Assembly: GCA_034509495.1 (NCBI GenBank)
Contig: CM067523.1
Coordinates: forward strand, 2,405,367 to 2,469,366
Reading direction: 5' to 3'
DNA: 64,000 nt
From: Acestrorhynchus altus
Taxonomy: Eukaryota; Chordata; Actinopteri; Characiformes; Acestrorhynchidae
The position numbers and the translations under genes were made by a program. Below, in pieces: positions 1 through 11,374 of this stretch. Position 1 is the first letter of the stretch; each line of letters starts with the position of its first letter. A model generated the notes under the pieces. It did not search any database, was not told the origin of the DNA, and worked only from the letters and a program-made list of their open reading frames with translations.

Positions 1-768
1 GGGTGTGAATCTGCACCATTGGAACTCCTCTGGAGGCAGATTTACACCAGTAAAAAACACTCGTTCAACCAGTTCGTTTTCATTTGCTGTTAGGGATGGC
101 CCAATTAGCTTAACCTTTCTTCCTAATCCTTAAATATACTCATGTTGTGAAGTTCTGCCGGTGTAACTAACAAGAAACAAGTTTTGTTATGGTTCTATGT
201 AGTACTGAACAGGGTTCTTTGACTTATAACAACAGCAGAACCCTGTTGGACATCTTATATTCTTAAAAAAAACATAAAAACAGTCTGATTGTTCATAGGA
301 CCATGATAACCTCAAAGAAACCTAAGATACAACTTATTATTGACCTCTTGAAAGGTCCAGTCAGGTGGGTGGAACCTGGGTTCTAGGTGGGCATGGGCTC
401 TGAGTGGGTTTGTAAATGTCTTGTTCATGGGTCCCATCTAGGCCCAAATGTGCTGTGTACAACCCAGATGGAGCCCATGTTTAACTCCTTCATCACTGAC
501 CCTGGTGGGCATCCAGATGTAGATCCATCATGGAACCTGTGGACAAAACTGTCTGGTTCCCAGTTGGGCTACACATACAGTTACCTACATCGGGGTGGTG
601 TTTCATAAAATAAGACTCTTTACCTGCTTAAAGACCCTCTGACGCAGCTTTGGGGTTATTTTTAAGTGCTGGAACTAATTGGTCTCCAAAAGCTTCCATT
701 ATTTGATACCTGTGTTCGCTTTGTATCTTGTGATTCATTTATTTCTTTTATTTTCTTTCTTTCTACAG

Positions 769-812
769 TCGAGAAATACTCGTGGATCTCCAAGAATGTG
801 GACATTATTTAA
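769..812 (+). other. Possible 3'-terminal coding exon of an unidentified upstream gene
   Basis: A long pyrimidine tract ending TTCTTTCTACAG (to 768) is followed by a frame of two leftover bases, 13 codons (EKYSWISKNVDII) and TAA at 810-812. The acceptor is strong, and the residue mix looks protein-like rather than repeat-derived. I do not recognise the gene, no donor exon lies in the window, and no nearby AATAAA was seen. It may be chance. Confidence 0.25.
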
Positions 813-1558
813 AAGCCCATTTGTGATTCGCATATTTTATATGTGATTAGTGATGTTTCAAGCCTTTTTTTGTTTTACTGTTTATCGGCTTATAGATCAT
901 GAAAAGCAGAATCTCAAAATATTAGGAAATTATCATTTAAAATTGAATAGAATATCAATCATAGCATCAATTTTACAACAAAAAGGCACGAAATGAATGA
1001 CTTTCAGTGTAATGAATATAAAACTGACTCACAGTATTTAAATTAAATTAACATTCATTCATTAATATTAATATTAATATTAGTAAAAGCCCACGCACTG
1101 CCCAGATGAATTGTTTATAACTGTTTTTTGAGTCTAGCACTCTGGATCAGAACCTCAGCTTTACTAATTGGATGGAAACTGTTGGACTGCTTTGAAAGGC
1201 AAAAAGATCTTCACACTTGTTTCTGATGGTGACTGTTCATCATGGATACTTTGATACCTGTTAAATGGGTAGAAACGCACACTTTAGTCTCTCTGTCAGA
1301 GAGGTTTGTGAGATTAATGTCTTTTTCTTCTCTATCTGATCTGATTTTAGCGGTGTGTTTTAATATACATTCTGTGGACCGTTCACACACACACACTTTT
1401 ACTGTGTTTGTATTAGGACTGGGCGATAAATCGATATCAATATCAGGGTATAATCGTTTATATCGAGATTTTCGGAGGGGTCGTGAGTATAGTGTGAATA
1501 AAGAAAGGATCAAATTTCAATGTTTAAATGCTTTTAAAAGAGAAAGATTTGATATATA

Positions 1559-1951
1559 CAGCTCTGGAAAAAACTGAGACCACACCACGTTACTGGTTTC
1601 TCTAGTTGTACTGTTTACAGGCCTGTATTCTATGACCACGTAAGCTTTGACCACGTTTCGCACAAGTTTCAAATAAAATACTATCTTTCTGGGTAGGAAT
1701 GACCACCTCTGCCGTGGCCTGGTGACTGGAAGGTGACTGAAGTGCCCTTGAGCAAGACACAGGTGCCGTGAACAGGGCTTCCCAGCTCTTGGCTCACTTT
1801 GTGATGTGTGAATTCACTAGTGTGTGTGTGTATCACTGTGTGTGGATGGGTTAAATGTGGGGGACAAATTCCCGTGTGCAGCACATTGGACCTATGAGCA
1901 CTTTTACTTTGGAGAAGCTGATTTAAGGGTTGTTTTTTTTTTCCAGAGCTG
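1559..1951. mobile_element. Nested Tc1/mariner-type MITE with CAGCTCTGGAAAAAA ends
   Basis: Inverted ends CAGCTCTGGAAAAAA (1559) and TTTTTTTTTCCAGAGCTG (to 1951) are flanked by TA on both sides (1557-1558 and 1952-1953), the target duplication of Tc1/mariner transposition. It sits inside the 1413-2029 element and itself carries a SINE-like insertion from about 1704. Confidence 0.75.
1704..1915 (+). mobile_element. tRNA-derived SINE copy, degenerate (family A)
   Basis: Contains GCCGTGGCCTGGTGACTGGAAGG, then GACTGAAGTGCCCTTGAGCAAG, the conserved body shared with copies at 5717, 43083, 59188 and 60722. The segment with the B box and GAATCCCTGAACTGGCAGG is deleted. The 3' part, near GGATGGGTTAAATG, resembles the tail of the copy at 59188. 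Confidence 0.65.
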
Positions 1952-3269
1952 TATATCGTCCACAGCCATTCAGCAGAAAATATATCGGGATATGATTATT
2001 TTTTCATGTCATATCGCCCAGCCCTAGTTCGTGTGTGTTTTGGAGGACTGTTCCCACTTTTTCTGCTGTGTACCCTGCGTTATTCCTGTTTAAATGCCAG
2101 TAATTTACAGATTTTCCAGGTGTTCCATCTCACCTCAAGTGTAGTCCATAGATCTTTAGTTGTGCACTGGTGCTATGAGGCTAATGAAGCTACCAAATAA
2201 TAGAATCATAATGAAATAATAAAAGCTTCGTCCAATTTACAGTTGTAGCAAATGTTTAATGTCTCTAAACGGATACGATGACCACAGTAATTTTACACGT
2301 CCTGTTTTTGGAATGTAAACTATGTCTTTTAAACACATACAATCAACATATATTGTTTTGCATGAAAATTAATTTTAAAAATACCTAAAAAGTGAACGAG
2401 CAAACGAATTTCTTGTTGGTAAACTGTGTGAAACGTCCAGACTTTATTCTGAATTGAGGCCCACCTTCTCCGTCCCATGATTGCTTTATCTATACCTGAC
2501 TTTACATGCAACTGGACAGGCTGTGTCCCACCAGAGCCAGTGTTACTTCAAGATTTGATCTCGAAACCAACAAGATTCAGTTTAATTATAACCGTTTAAT
2601 GAGTTAAATGCTCTGAAAGAGATGTTCTTCAGCTGGAATTTTAAGACAGTGAGTAACTTTTTGGACCCTCAGAGGGTTCATTCTCCCACTTTGGGTCCAG
2701 GACAGAAAAGTGTCTTGATGCTTGTCTTCCCTGCATGTTGATGCCGAGCTGTACTTGATGCTCGAAGGGCATTTTACAGTTGCTCCCTCAAAATCTTATT
2801 TTAATGAGGAACACCAACCATATTTATCTGTAGAGGAATTTGTTGTTAACTTCCGCAAATATTAGGGGAACTTGGTTCTACTTTTGTCGTCATTGCTGAT
2901 AAGGAATTACTTTGATGACGGCAGTAACATTGTGGAAAATAACATTTTTAACTATGTTCATAGCTGGTGTGTGAGGTTTGCTTCTTTAGTTTTATGATCC
3001 ATAACTTCAGCAGGAACTTGGAGCCACAAGTTGCCATCATCTAAACCAGGTTCTCAACCTTTTCCACCGCCTTGATACAAAAGAACATGAGCACGATTCT
3101 AGAAAATGACTGCTAAACCCCACCCCACTTTAGTGCTCCTTCAGAAGCTCCGCCCCTAAAATTCATGTGTGTGTGTTGCCAATGTAACAACACTGGCTTC
3201 TACCAAAATATGATGGAATCCACAGCATCTGTGGGCCAAGATTACCCCCAGGACATTTTAACAATTTAA

Positions 3270-3700
3270 CGTTTTTTATGGAAGTTTATGGTAGTTTAGA
3301 GTAGTTTATGGAAGTTCAGGGGAGTTTATGGGAGTTTATGGTAGTTTCGGGGAGTTTATGTTAGTTTCGGGGAGTTTATGGTAGTTTAGGGAAGTTTATG
3401 TTAGTTTCGGGGAGTTTATGGTAGTTTCGGGGAGTTTATGGTAGTTTCGGGGAGTTTATGGTAGTTTAGGGAAGTTTATGTTAGTTTCGGGGAGTTTATG
3501 TTAGTTTCGGGGAGTTTGTTAGTTTTGGGAAGTTTATGGTAGTTTAGGGAAGTTCAGGGGAGTTTATGGAAGTTTGGGTAAGTTTATAGTAGTTTAGGCT
3601 CTTTCTGCTCTGAAGTGCACACTCCAGTCCACAGTTTTTTGGGTCGTTTATGGTAGTTTAGGGGAGTTTGTGGGAGTTTAGTGAAGTTTAAGCAATTTCG
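3270..3700. repeat. Minisatellite of about 10/20-bp units upstream of gnav1
   Basis: Tandem GT/AG-rich units such as GTAGTTTCGGGGAGTTTATG (20 bp, itself two related 10-mers) run with small variations for about 430 bp. The array ends roughly 30 bp before the CRE at 3733. No coding potential is seen. Confidence 0.85.
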
Positions 3701-3732
3701 GCTCTTAAGTGCACACTCAGCGAGGGCTCAGG

Positions 3733-3747
3733 TGACGTCACTTCCGG
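3733..3747 (+). promoter_or_regulatory. CRE plus ETS-type core promoter element upstream of gnav1
   Basis: A perfect palindromic cAMP response element, TGACGTCA (3733-3740), is followed directly by CTTCCGG (3741-3747), an ETS/GABP-type site. The pair lies about 630 nt before the gnav1 ATG and just upstream of a GC-richer stretch at 3790-3860. Such CRE-ETS pairs are common in TATA-less vertebrate promoters. The position fits a gnav1 promoter, but no start site can be read from sequence. Confidence 0.5.
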
Positions 3748-3949
3748 TTTAAAGCAAAATCCAGCAGGATTCAGAATTCGGCGTGTGATGTTTCTGGCAG
3801 TACAGCGGAGCCGGCGGTGGGAGTGTGAGCGGTGCGGCTTTAGTCCGAGTTTAGTCCGAGTTTATCAGGGACAGCGAAGGCTCTCAGAGTTAGAACCGGT
3901 TTGTGAGACTTTTAACCGAAATTCAGAACCGAATATTTTATTGAGCGAG

Positions 3950-4370
3950 AGAGAAAGAGAGAGAGAGAGAGAACGAGCGTGAGCGTGAGCGTGCGTGCGA
4001 GAGTGTATGAGTGTGTGAGAGTATCTGAGAGCGTGTGTGTGTGAGGGAGTGTATGAGAGAGAGAGAGAGAGAGTGTGTGTGTGTATCTGAGGGCGTGTCA
4101 GTGTATGATTGTGTGTGTATCTGAGAGCGTGTCAGTGTGTGAGAGTTTATGAGAGTGTGAGAGAGAGAGAGTGAGAGAGAGAGTGTGTGTGTGTGAGTAT
4201 CTGAGGGCGTGTCAGTGTGTATGTGAGAGTGTATGAGTGTGTCAGTATATGAGAGTGTATGTGAGTATCTGAGAGCGTGCCAGTGTGTGTGAGAGTGTGT
4301 GTGAGTATCTGAGAGCGTGCCAGTGTGTGTGAGAGTGTATGAGAGTGTGTGTGAGAGATGTGTGTGAGAG
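3950..4370. repeat. Degenerate GAGA/GTGTATGAGAG microsatellite in the gnav1 leader
   Basis: (GA)n at 3951-3972 passes into a long impure tract of GTGTGTGAGAGTATCTGAGAGCGTG-like units reaching the gnav1 ATG. The units repeat at about 50-70 bp, with phrases such as GTATCTGAGAGCGTGCCAG recurring near 4265 and 4305. If transcribed, the gnav1 5' UTR is a purine-rich repeat. The long reverse-strand open frame here is only the repeat read on the other strand. Confidence 0.75.
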
Positions 4371-4429
4371 ATGGGGCTGTGTTTCAGCTCCGAGATCACA
4401 GAGGAAGGGAAGAAGGCGAAGATCCATAG
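4358..4429 (+). CDS. Upstream ORF overlapping the gnav1 start codon
   Basis: An ATG 13 nt before the gnav1 ATG opens a 23-codon frame in a different phase and ends at TAG 4427-4429, inside gnav1 exon 1. The upstream ATG has G at -3 but T at +4, a moderate context, against a strong context for the main ATG. If the 5' UTR includes this site, as the tract 3760-4370 suggests, it would reduce initiation at gnav1. Translation of the peptide is not shown by sequence alone. Confidence 0.4.
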   Translation: MCVRDGAVFQLRDHRGREEGEDP

Positions 4430-4507
4430 CACTCTTATAGACAGAGAACTGTACCAACAGGCCAAGAGGGAGATGAACGTGGTGAAGATTCTGCTACTGG
4501 GTGAGTG

Positions 4508-4552
<45 letters not shown>

Positions 4553-4918
4553 ATGAGAGGGAATGTGACACTTTGAGTCAGAGACAGTCTGAAAGTTACA
4601 GAGATTTAACTTTTGTGTGTGTGTGTAGGAGCTGCTGAGAGTGGTAAGAGCACTCTGGTGAAGCAGATGAAGATCATCCACAGCCATGGCTTCACCCAGG
4701 AGGAGCTGATCAGCTTTAAGGTGAGCTCACCTGGGCAGGTGTGTGTTACACTTGCAGCTTCACAGCCTGAAATGCTGACAGAAAACACACCGTCACGACT
4801 AGAGACCCACCTGAATGCTTAATGGTTCTTCTCTGTGAGGAAGAACCTCTTGTAGCCACTTCATTAAGAGGGGTCTGCAAAGAACCCCTTTCAGCAAGGC
4901 ATGTAGACTGTGTGTGAT

Positions 4919-4950
<32 letters not shown>

Positions 4951-5057
4951 GCGCCCACACTCATTCTGCAGGTCTTTTGATGTTGTGAACTCTGTAACCC
5001 CACTGACATCATGGGTCTATCTCTGACCACCATGACTTCCTTTCAATAGCAACACAG

Positions 5058-5113
<56 letters not shown>

Positions 5114-8100
5114 TGTAATACATTTGATACTGCAAGTGTCAAACAGTTACTCACTGCCTGAGGCCTTCGTAATCATACACTTCCCACACACACACACACA
5201 CACACACAATCACACACAATCCCCCCAACCCCCCTCAGCTGAACCGGGATCAGACACCGGTCTGGTTTGTACTGGATTGTGGATTCAGACTTTTCCGGAT
5301 CCCTCCAGCTGGGCCGGGAGGTGAAGGCCGCGGTGTTTTGTGGTTAAAGGGTCTCCTCTCGATGGAGTGGTGTTATTTTGATTAGTGTTAATGTTTAAGC
5401 TCGTGGTCAGGAGCTCGTCCCACCACATTCCTCTCGTGCTTTAAACGCTGCAAACAAAAGAGCAGAACAAAACAATCGCACATTTCCTCCTCCTTCCTGT
5501 AATGGGAACCGACGGATGCTGCAGTGGACGTGTTTTAGAATCGTTGGGATTGACTTTAGTCTGGAAACACAAACTGAAGCTTAGGTCCACGGAGCTGCAG
5601 GAACATTCTGTATCCATTTCACCTTCAAAAGCAGCTTCACAATCATGCGGATGCTCTCCTAACGAACGGGGAGAACAGCATCTGTCCTTCCCACTTCAGG
5701 CTGGAAAACCGCTACTGGGGCAGCCGTGGTCTGGTGGTGAGGGAACCATCCTCGTGCCTGGAAGGTCGTCGGTTCGAATCCCTGAACTGGCAGGACTTGA
5801 CTGAAGAGCCCTTGAGCAAAGCCATGAACTCCTCAGCTGCTCCCCGGGCGTTGAGGAAAGGGCTGCCCACTGCTCCGGGCAGGTGTGCTCACTGTCCCCT
5901 GGTGTGTGTGTCACAAAATCCTTTTTGGTTGCCCTCTAATTTATATCTCCATGGAAGGGGCATAAGACCAAGCTTTGGCATGAAGATGGCTTAGCGGGTA
6001 TAAAGAAGAAAGGAAGATCAGATTAATGTTTAATTATCGTAAAGATCATATATTGTATCGTACATCGCCATTCAGCTCAAATATATCGAGATATGATATC
6101 TTTAGTCCACATCGCCCAGCTCTGGTTTAAAATGAGAGCAGTCGCATTCCACACCACGGCACCTTCTGCTGGTTTCTACAGCAACTGTCAGGCCACTTTT
6201 ATGCCACTGATATAAACAGAGTAAGAGCTACAATGACAATAAAGATATCAGAACAGCAAACTCGGCCTTCATCTGCTTATTCACACACTGTCAAAACAAA
6301 GAAACACACATTTACATGAAGGGGACGCTGAGATACCTCGAGCGTAGATGCTGCCAAGTACACAAATCTGTATGGGAACACAACACTCAGTGCAGTTACA
6401 CATTGTCACCAGAGAGGGCTCTAAATCCATCTCCACCCCACCCACCCTACTCCACCGCACCCACCCACCCTACTCCTCCACACAGTAATAAACCCCATAA
6501 TTATGGATTGTGGATTCTTATACAGAGGGTCACGAACCTGGACTGCAATCAGAGAGCAGAGTTTCTTCAACTCTGGGCCTCCAGCCAGCAAATCCAGACC
6601 TGAACGGGTCTCGTATTTCTGAACATTATAACATAGAAGGAGAACATACTCGCAATGTAGCCTGAGCTCCACCTTTAGATTAATGCTCTTCTGTATCGTT
6701 CTTCCTAACCTTCAGCCTCGTGCCTTAGACCACAGGCCAGAGGTCAAGTAGATCACAGCATCTTCATGTGGACCTCAACGTTGAGTTGTGCTCAGATCCT
6801 CCTTCCTTGAAAGTAAAGGTGCTAAACTACAACCATTTTCAGTCCACGAAGAACCCGTTGGCACGATGTCTAATGCCAGGTGTGGACTTGAGGGGTATAA
6901 AGCCCCTCAGCATTGAACTGTGGAGCAGTGGAACTACACAACAGTGTAAAGGGCATTTCCTGAAGACGGCGCAGACTGAGTGCATAGCAATTAATGCGTG
7001 TTTGCTGTGGTATCCCATGTTTTTGCTATATGGTTGCTAGGTGATGGGTGCACTGCCTGAAGTGGTTCTATGATGCCGTAGGTGATTGCTAGGCAGTTGC
7101 TAGGGAGTCGCTACACCCATTGCTGACACAATTGGTCACTGCTTATTGGTCAGACATTGGTGTTTGTTCAAAGCTGTACTGGATATCTGACCAGTATACC
7201 AGTTTAAACTACACCTGTAGAGCCGTTGGGCTCAAACCCACCCAGTGCACCTCATAGTTGGGTCAGATCGAGGTTGGATCACATTTCCACCACTTAAACG
7301 ACTCATTTGGGACATGACCGAGACCATCTCCTCTGAACCATCTTGGCGTGGTTGTTTTGGTACGTATCCGAGTTTCCGAGTTTTTCCCATTTTCCCGAAT
7401 CACTCCGAGAACGGACACGAAGCAGAGTCTGATATAACTGGACGAATCAGCACTGGTGTGAGAACAAACTGGGGTCCTTGCTTAGGTGACATAAGTAGAC
7501 CTTTATGAAAGACCACCTAACACCTTAGCAGCCGTCTGGAATACCACAGCAGCCACGTAAAACCATAAGGCACAGCAAGTGATGAGAGATTACAGTGATG
7601 TAGTGTAAGACTGCTTGTTGGTGACTACATACCTGTTCGTGAAGGTTATTACATTCCTTATGGACACTGTATGTCTGTCTACAGATCTGTGGAAGAAGAG
7701 CTCTGACTTTCAGCAGAAATCTGAAGATACTTCTTGGAATTTTACTCGTGGAAAGGTCTGTTTGGAAATTCCGTGTAGTGAAGCAGTTCTTTGGCGAAGT
7801 ACTGATTCTTGTAAAGGGAAAGAGATTGAATCGAAACTTATAAAAAAAGAAAATCAATAAGGCCGACTAAAGCCGCTGAAGTATAAAGACATTCCTGAGC
7901 TTTGGAACAACACAGAAAGGCTTTTTAATAAACACGCTCTGTCCAGCTCTGTCCTAGAAAACCCACGGCCCTCACATCTCCCGTCCGGCAAACAAAAGCG
8001 GAGAGAAAAGGCCAAGAATGTGTTTGTTTTGGAGCAGCAGAGCCGCTGACCAGGAGGAGGGGTCGGGTTTAACCAGTGCAATGACTCGCGCTGCCTGTCG

Positions 8101-10951
8101 CCGCTCAGCCGGAGCAAATCACGGATAAGGACAAGAGTTCTGCTGCTGAAGTTCGGGTTCTTTTCATATTACTGGAGCAGAGATGCTAATGGTCCTAACA
8201 AGCAATGAGAGCATATGTCCCACTAGTTCGCATTTCTGCAAAGAGGTAGAAAGACTCACTTACCTTTCTGTGACCTTAACATCTAATTAACATCAGCTAG
8301 AATAATGTACATCTAAACAGCGTCACCTAGAGTAGTTTACATCTCACCAATGTCACTTAGAGTAGTTAACGTCTAACCAACATCATCTAGAGTAGTTAAT
8401 GTCTAACCAATGTCATTTAGCGTAGTTAACGTCTAACCAACATCACCTACACTAGTTAATGTCTAACCGACGTCACCTAGAGCAGTTAACGTCTAACCGA
8501 CGTCACCTAGAGCAGTTAACGTCTAACCGACGTTACCTAGAGTAGTTAACGTCTAACCGACGTCACCTAGAGCAGTTACCGTCTAACCGACGTCACTTAA
8601 AGTAGTTAACGTCTAACCGACGTTACCTAGAGCAGTTAACGTCTAACCGACGGTACCTAGAGCAGTTAACGTCTAACCGACGGTACCTAGAGCAGTTAAC
8701 GTCTAACCGACGTCACCTAGAGCAGTTAACGTCTAACCAATCAGCTGGTTATTCTGGGGTTGGACAGTGTTAATGCATCCAGGAAAATGGAGGAAGGTTC
8801 ATCTGTTTGGTTCATCACACTTGTTTGGTTTTAGAGTCAGAGGTCAGAGGTGAGAGTGGAGTTAATCTGTCCCTTGTGACGTCTCTTACTTCTGTTTGGA
8901 GTGGTTTGACCCCACTGGGGGTCGTAGGGGACGGAGGACCGAGGGTGGGTTTCTCTGGCTTTGTCCAAAATTGATCTGCAGGACATTCCTGTGTACCATA
9001 AAGCTCAGGTGTGTAGCAGTAGTGTGTACATCACTCCAACACACTGCTGCACTCTGCTCTCTGACGTCGTCTCTGACGTAAAGGTCCAGGGAAGACTTTC
9101 TACTAGATATCGGAGCATTGCTGTGAGGATTTGATTGCATTCAGCAACAAGCATTAACGAGGTCAGGATGTAAGTACCTGAATGCGTTCATTAGAAGGAG
9201 CGTCCACGATTGTTTGGACGTGGTGTTTAGTAGTAATTTTCTAATGTTTGTAAAACTACAGATCTTATTTGGAGCTTTTATGAATTATGACACTATAATT
9301 TGACAGGTTTCACCAACATTTAGTGATTTTCCCATCATTTAAACAGATTTCCAGAAACAGTTTCCAGCAAAAGGTTATTAATAAATATTAGTATCATTAA
9401 GGAACATGTTCAGACCCTCTTTATCTCTGCTGGATACGTCACACTCCCTGCTAAGCCCCGCATGCCTTGTACACTTCATCGGAATTTGCACAAAGGATGA
9501 CTCGACGGCGTCCTCCGCTGGCCTCGGAGGAGCGGGGATGCCCAGCAGGCCTGACCGTATCGGCTCTCCGCAGCGAAGCGGCGTCACACGGCGAACAGCA
9601 GATAATGAGCCTCACACTTGACAAAGCCTGAACCACGTCACCGCGATGCCTTATCACTGTCGCACACCAGCACCTGCTTAGCGTGAGCTGTTTCTCACAC
9701 CCTGTCTCTCTCTCACACACACACCTACATGCTCAATTCAGGGTTACTGATCATATGGAGACACACACACAGTCATACGGCACTGAGATCAAATTCCTCA
9801 GCAGGGATGAACATTGGCTTCAGGATGTGAGGATTTCGAGCTCAGGCTGAGAAAAACCTCAAACATGCAGAAATTAAGGTACATTTTTGAGCCTTAAATC
9901 AGTGTTTCGTGGCCTGATTGTGGCTGCTGTGGTCTGGTGGTTTGATTCCCTGAACTGGCAGGACATGACTGAATTAATTCACCACCCTGCACCAAGTTCC
10001 AAAACATTATGCAAATGATGTTTATCTCTGAAGACACTTTTCCAGATTATGCTCAGCAGAGATTCACCACATTCTTTAAAACCACCTTCATGAGCTCCTC
10101 CCAGAGCTGCTGTTTTGGTATGACCTGCCTCCCACCCTCACGGACCTTTTGCTTGAGGACACTCCAAAGGATCTCGGTAGGGTTGAGGTCAGGGGAGGAT
10201 GGTGACCATCTCCTTTTATGCTCATAGCAGCCCGTGATGGAGGTATTCTGGGTGTCGTGCATGAAGATTGTTGTGCTTGCTTGTTTGAGTCCCTGAACTG
10301 GCAGGACTTGACTGTTGACACCACGTCGTCGCTGACGGAGTCTCTAGAAAAAATAGTCCTGAACTGGCCTGTTCTCTGCAAATCACAGTCAATCATGAAA
10401 ATCAGCAGACGGGGACTGTAACGGTTGTTGTGGGAAACCGCGCTCCACGTCTGTGGATCCTCACAGAGCAGCGTATCGCTGTAGTACAGAACAGCCGTTG
10501 GTGCTTTTAGGGTGAATTAGATCGAGATGAGGGGTTTGAGGGGTGAATGGGTCCAAACACAGTTTAAAGTGTGAGTGATGGCACTGCGGTGACCCCAGGC
10601 TGTGGTTCAGGGTCCCGCTAGGATGGGGGCTTGTTTCAATTACAGCTGTCCTCCTCTCGGCTGTCCCCCGTCTGACCTCTAACTGAAGCCCTGCAGATCG
10701 GCATCGGCCCGAAGAGCCAACCGCGCTCATTACTGACCTTCATATTTCACATTTCTCTCTTTCTGTCTCTCATATACACACTCACTCTCTCACGCAGGAC
10801 TGAATGGTGTGTGTGTGTGTGGGTGTGTGGGTGTATGTGGTTGTGTTTTCAGTTAGCGGTGTTGGACAACCTTCTGACCTCCATGAAGGTCGTGCTGCAT
10901 GGGATGGGCATCCTCCGCATCAACCTGGCCAACAGCAAAAACAAGGTCCAG

Positions 10952-11010
<59 letters not shown>

Positions 11011-11334
11011 TGTCTCTTTTACACCACCGTTAACCCCTCCTATAAGACATGCTTGGTGTCTGAAGGTACTTTAGTTTTATTCTGGAGCTGATCGGCTGCG
11101 TTGAGTCTCAGAACTATCACTTTAACGGTGAATGAATTGTGACAGCTGGAACCAGTACGGCCTGAAAGCTCTATCGCAGTAGATTGAAATCTCCACTAGA
11201 TGTCAGCAGACCTTCAGACAGAGCCAGTATTTCACTCTATCACTATTAGAGTGTGTGTGTGTGTGTGTCAGCCTTGTTCACTCTCTGAAAGGAAAGCAGA
11301 CAGATTTCCCAAAAGGACTGGAATCATTAGGGGT

Positions 11335-11374
<40 letters not shown>

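Larger units (their letters stand above)
1413..2029. mobile_element. MITE with TAGGRCTGGGCGATA ends, carrying nested insertions
   Basis: The left end TAGGACTGGGCGATA (1413 on) matches the inverse of the right end TATCGCCCAGCCCTA (to about 2029). Inner sequence is rich in ATATCGA-type motifs. A related right end lies at 6055-6123, and single ends lie near 47940 and 63422. The element is interrupted by another transposon at 1559-1951. It has no coding capacity. The superfamily is not certain from the ends alone. Confidence 0.7.

Noticed and set aside
3938..4687. 249-codon minus-strand frame of Ser/His/Thr repeats
   Set aside because: Translation of GAGA/GTGT microsatellites that also crosses gnav1 exons 1-2 on the opposite strand.
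5717..5800. tRNA gene because of GGTTCGAATCC
   Set aside because: No acceptor stem or anticodon arm closes; the sequence continues into a SINE body shared by other copies.
8285..8740. CRISPR-like array of regular 30-bp units
   Set aside because: There are no distinct spacers: the whole unit repeats, and the host is a vertebrate. It is a minisatellite.
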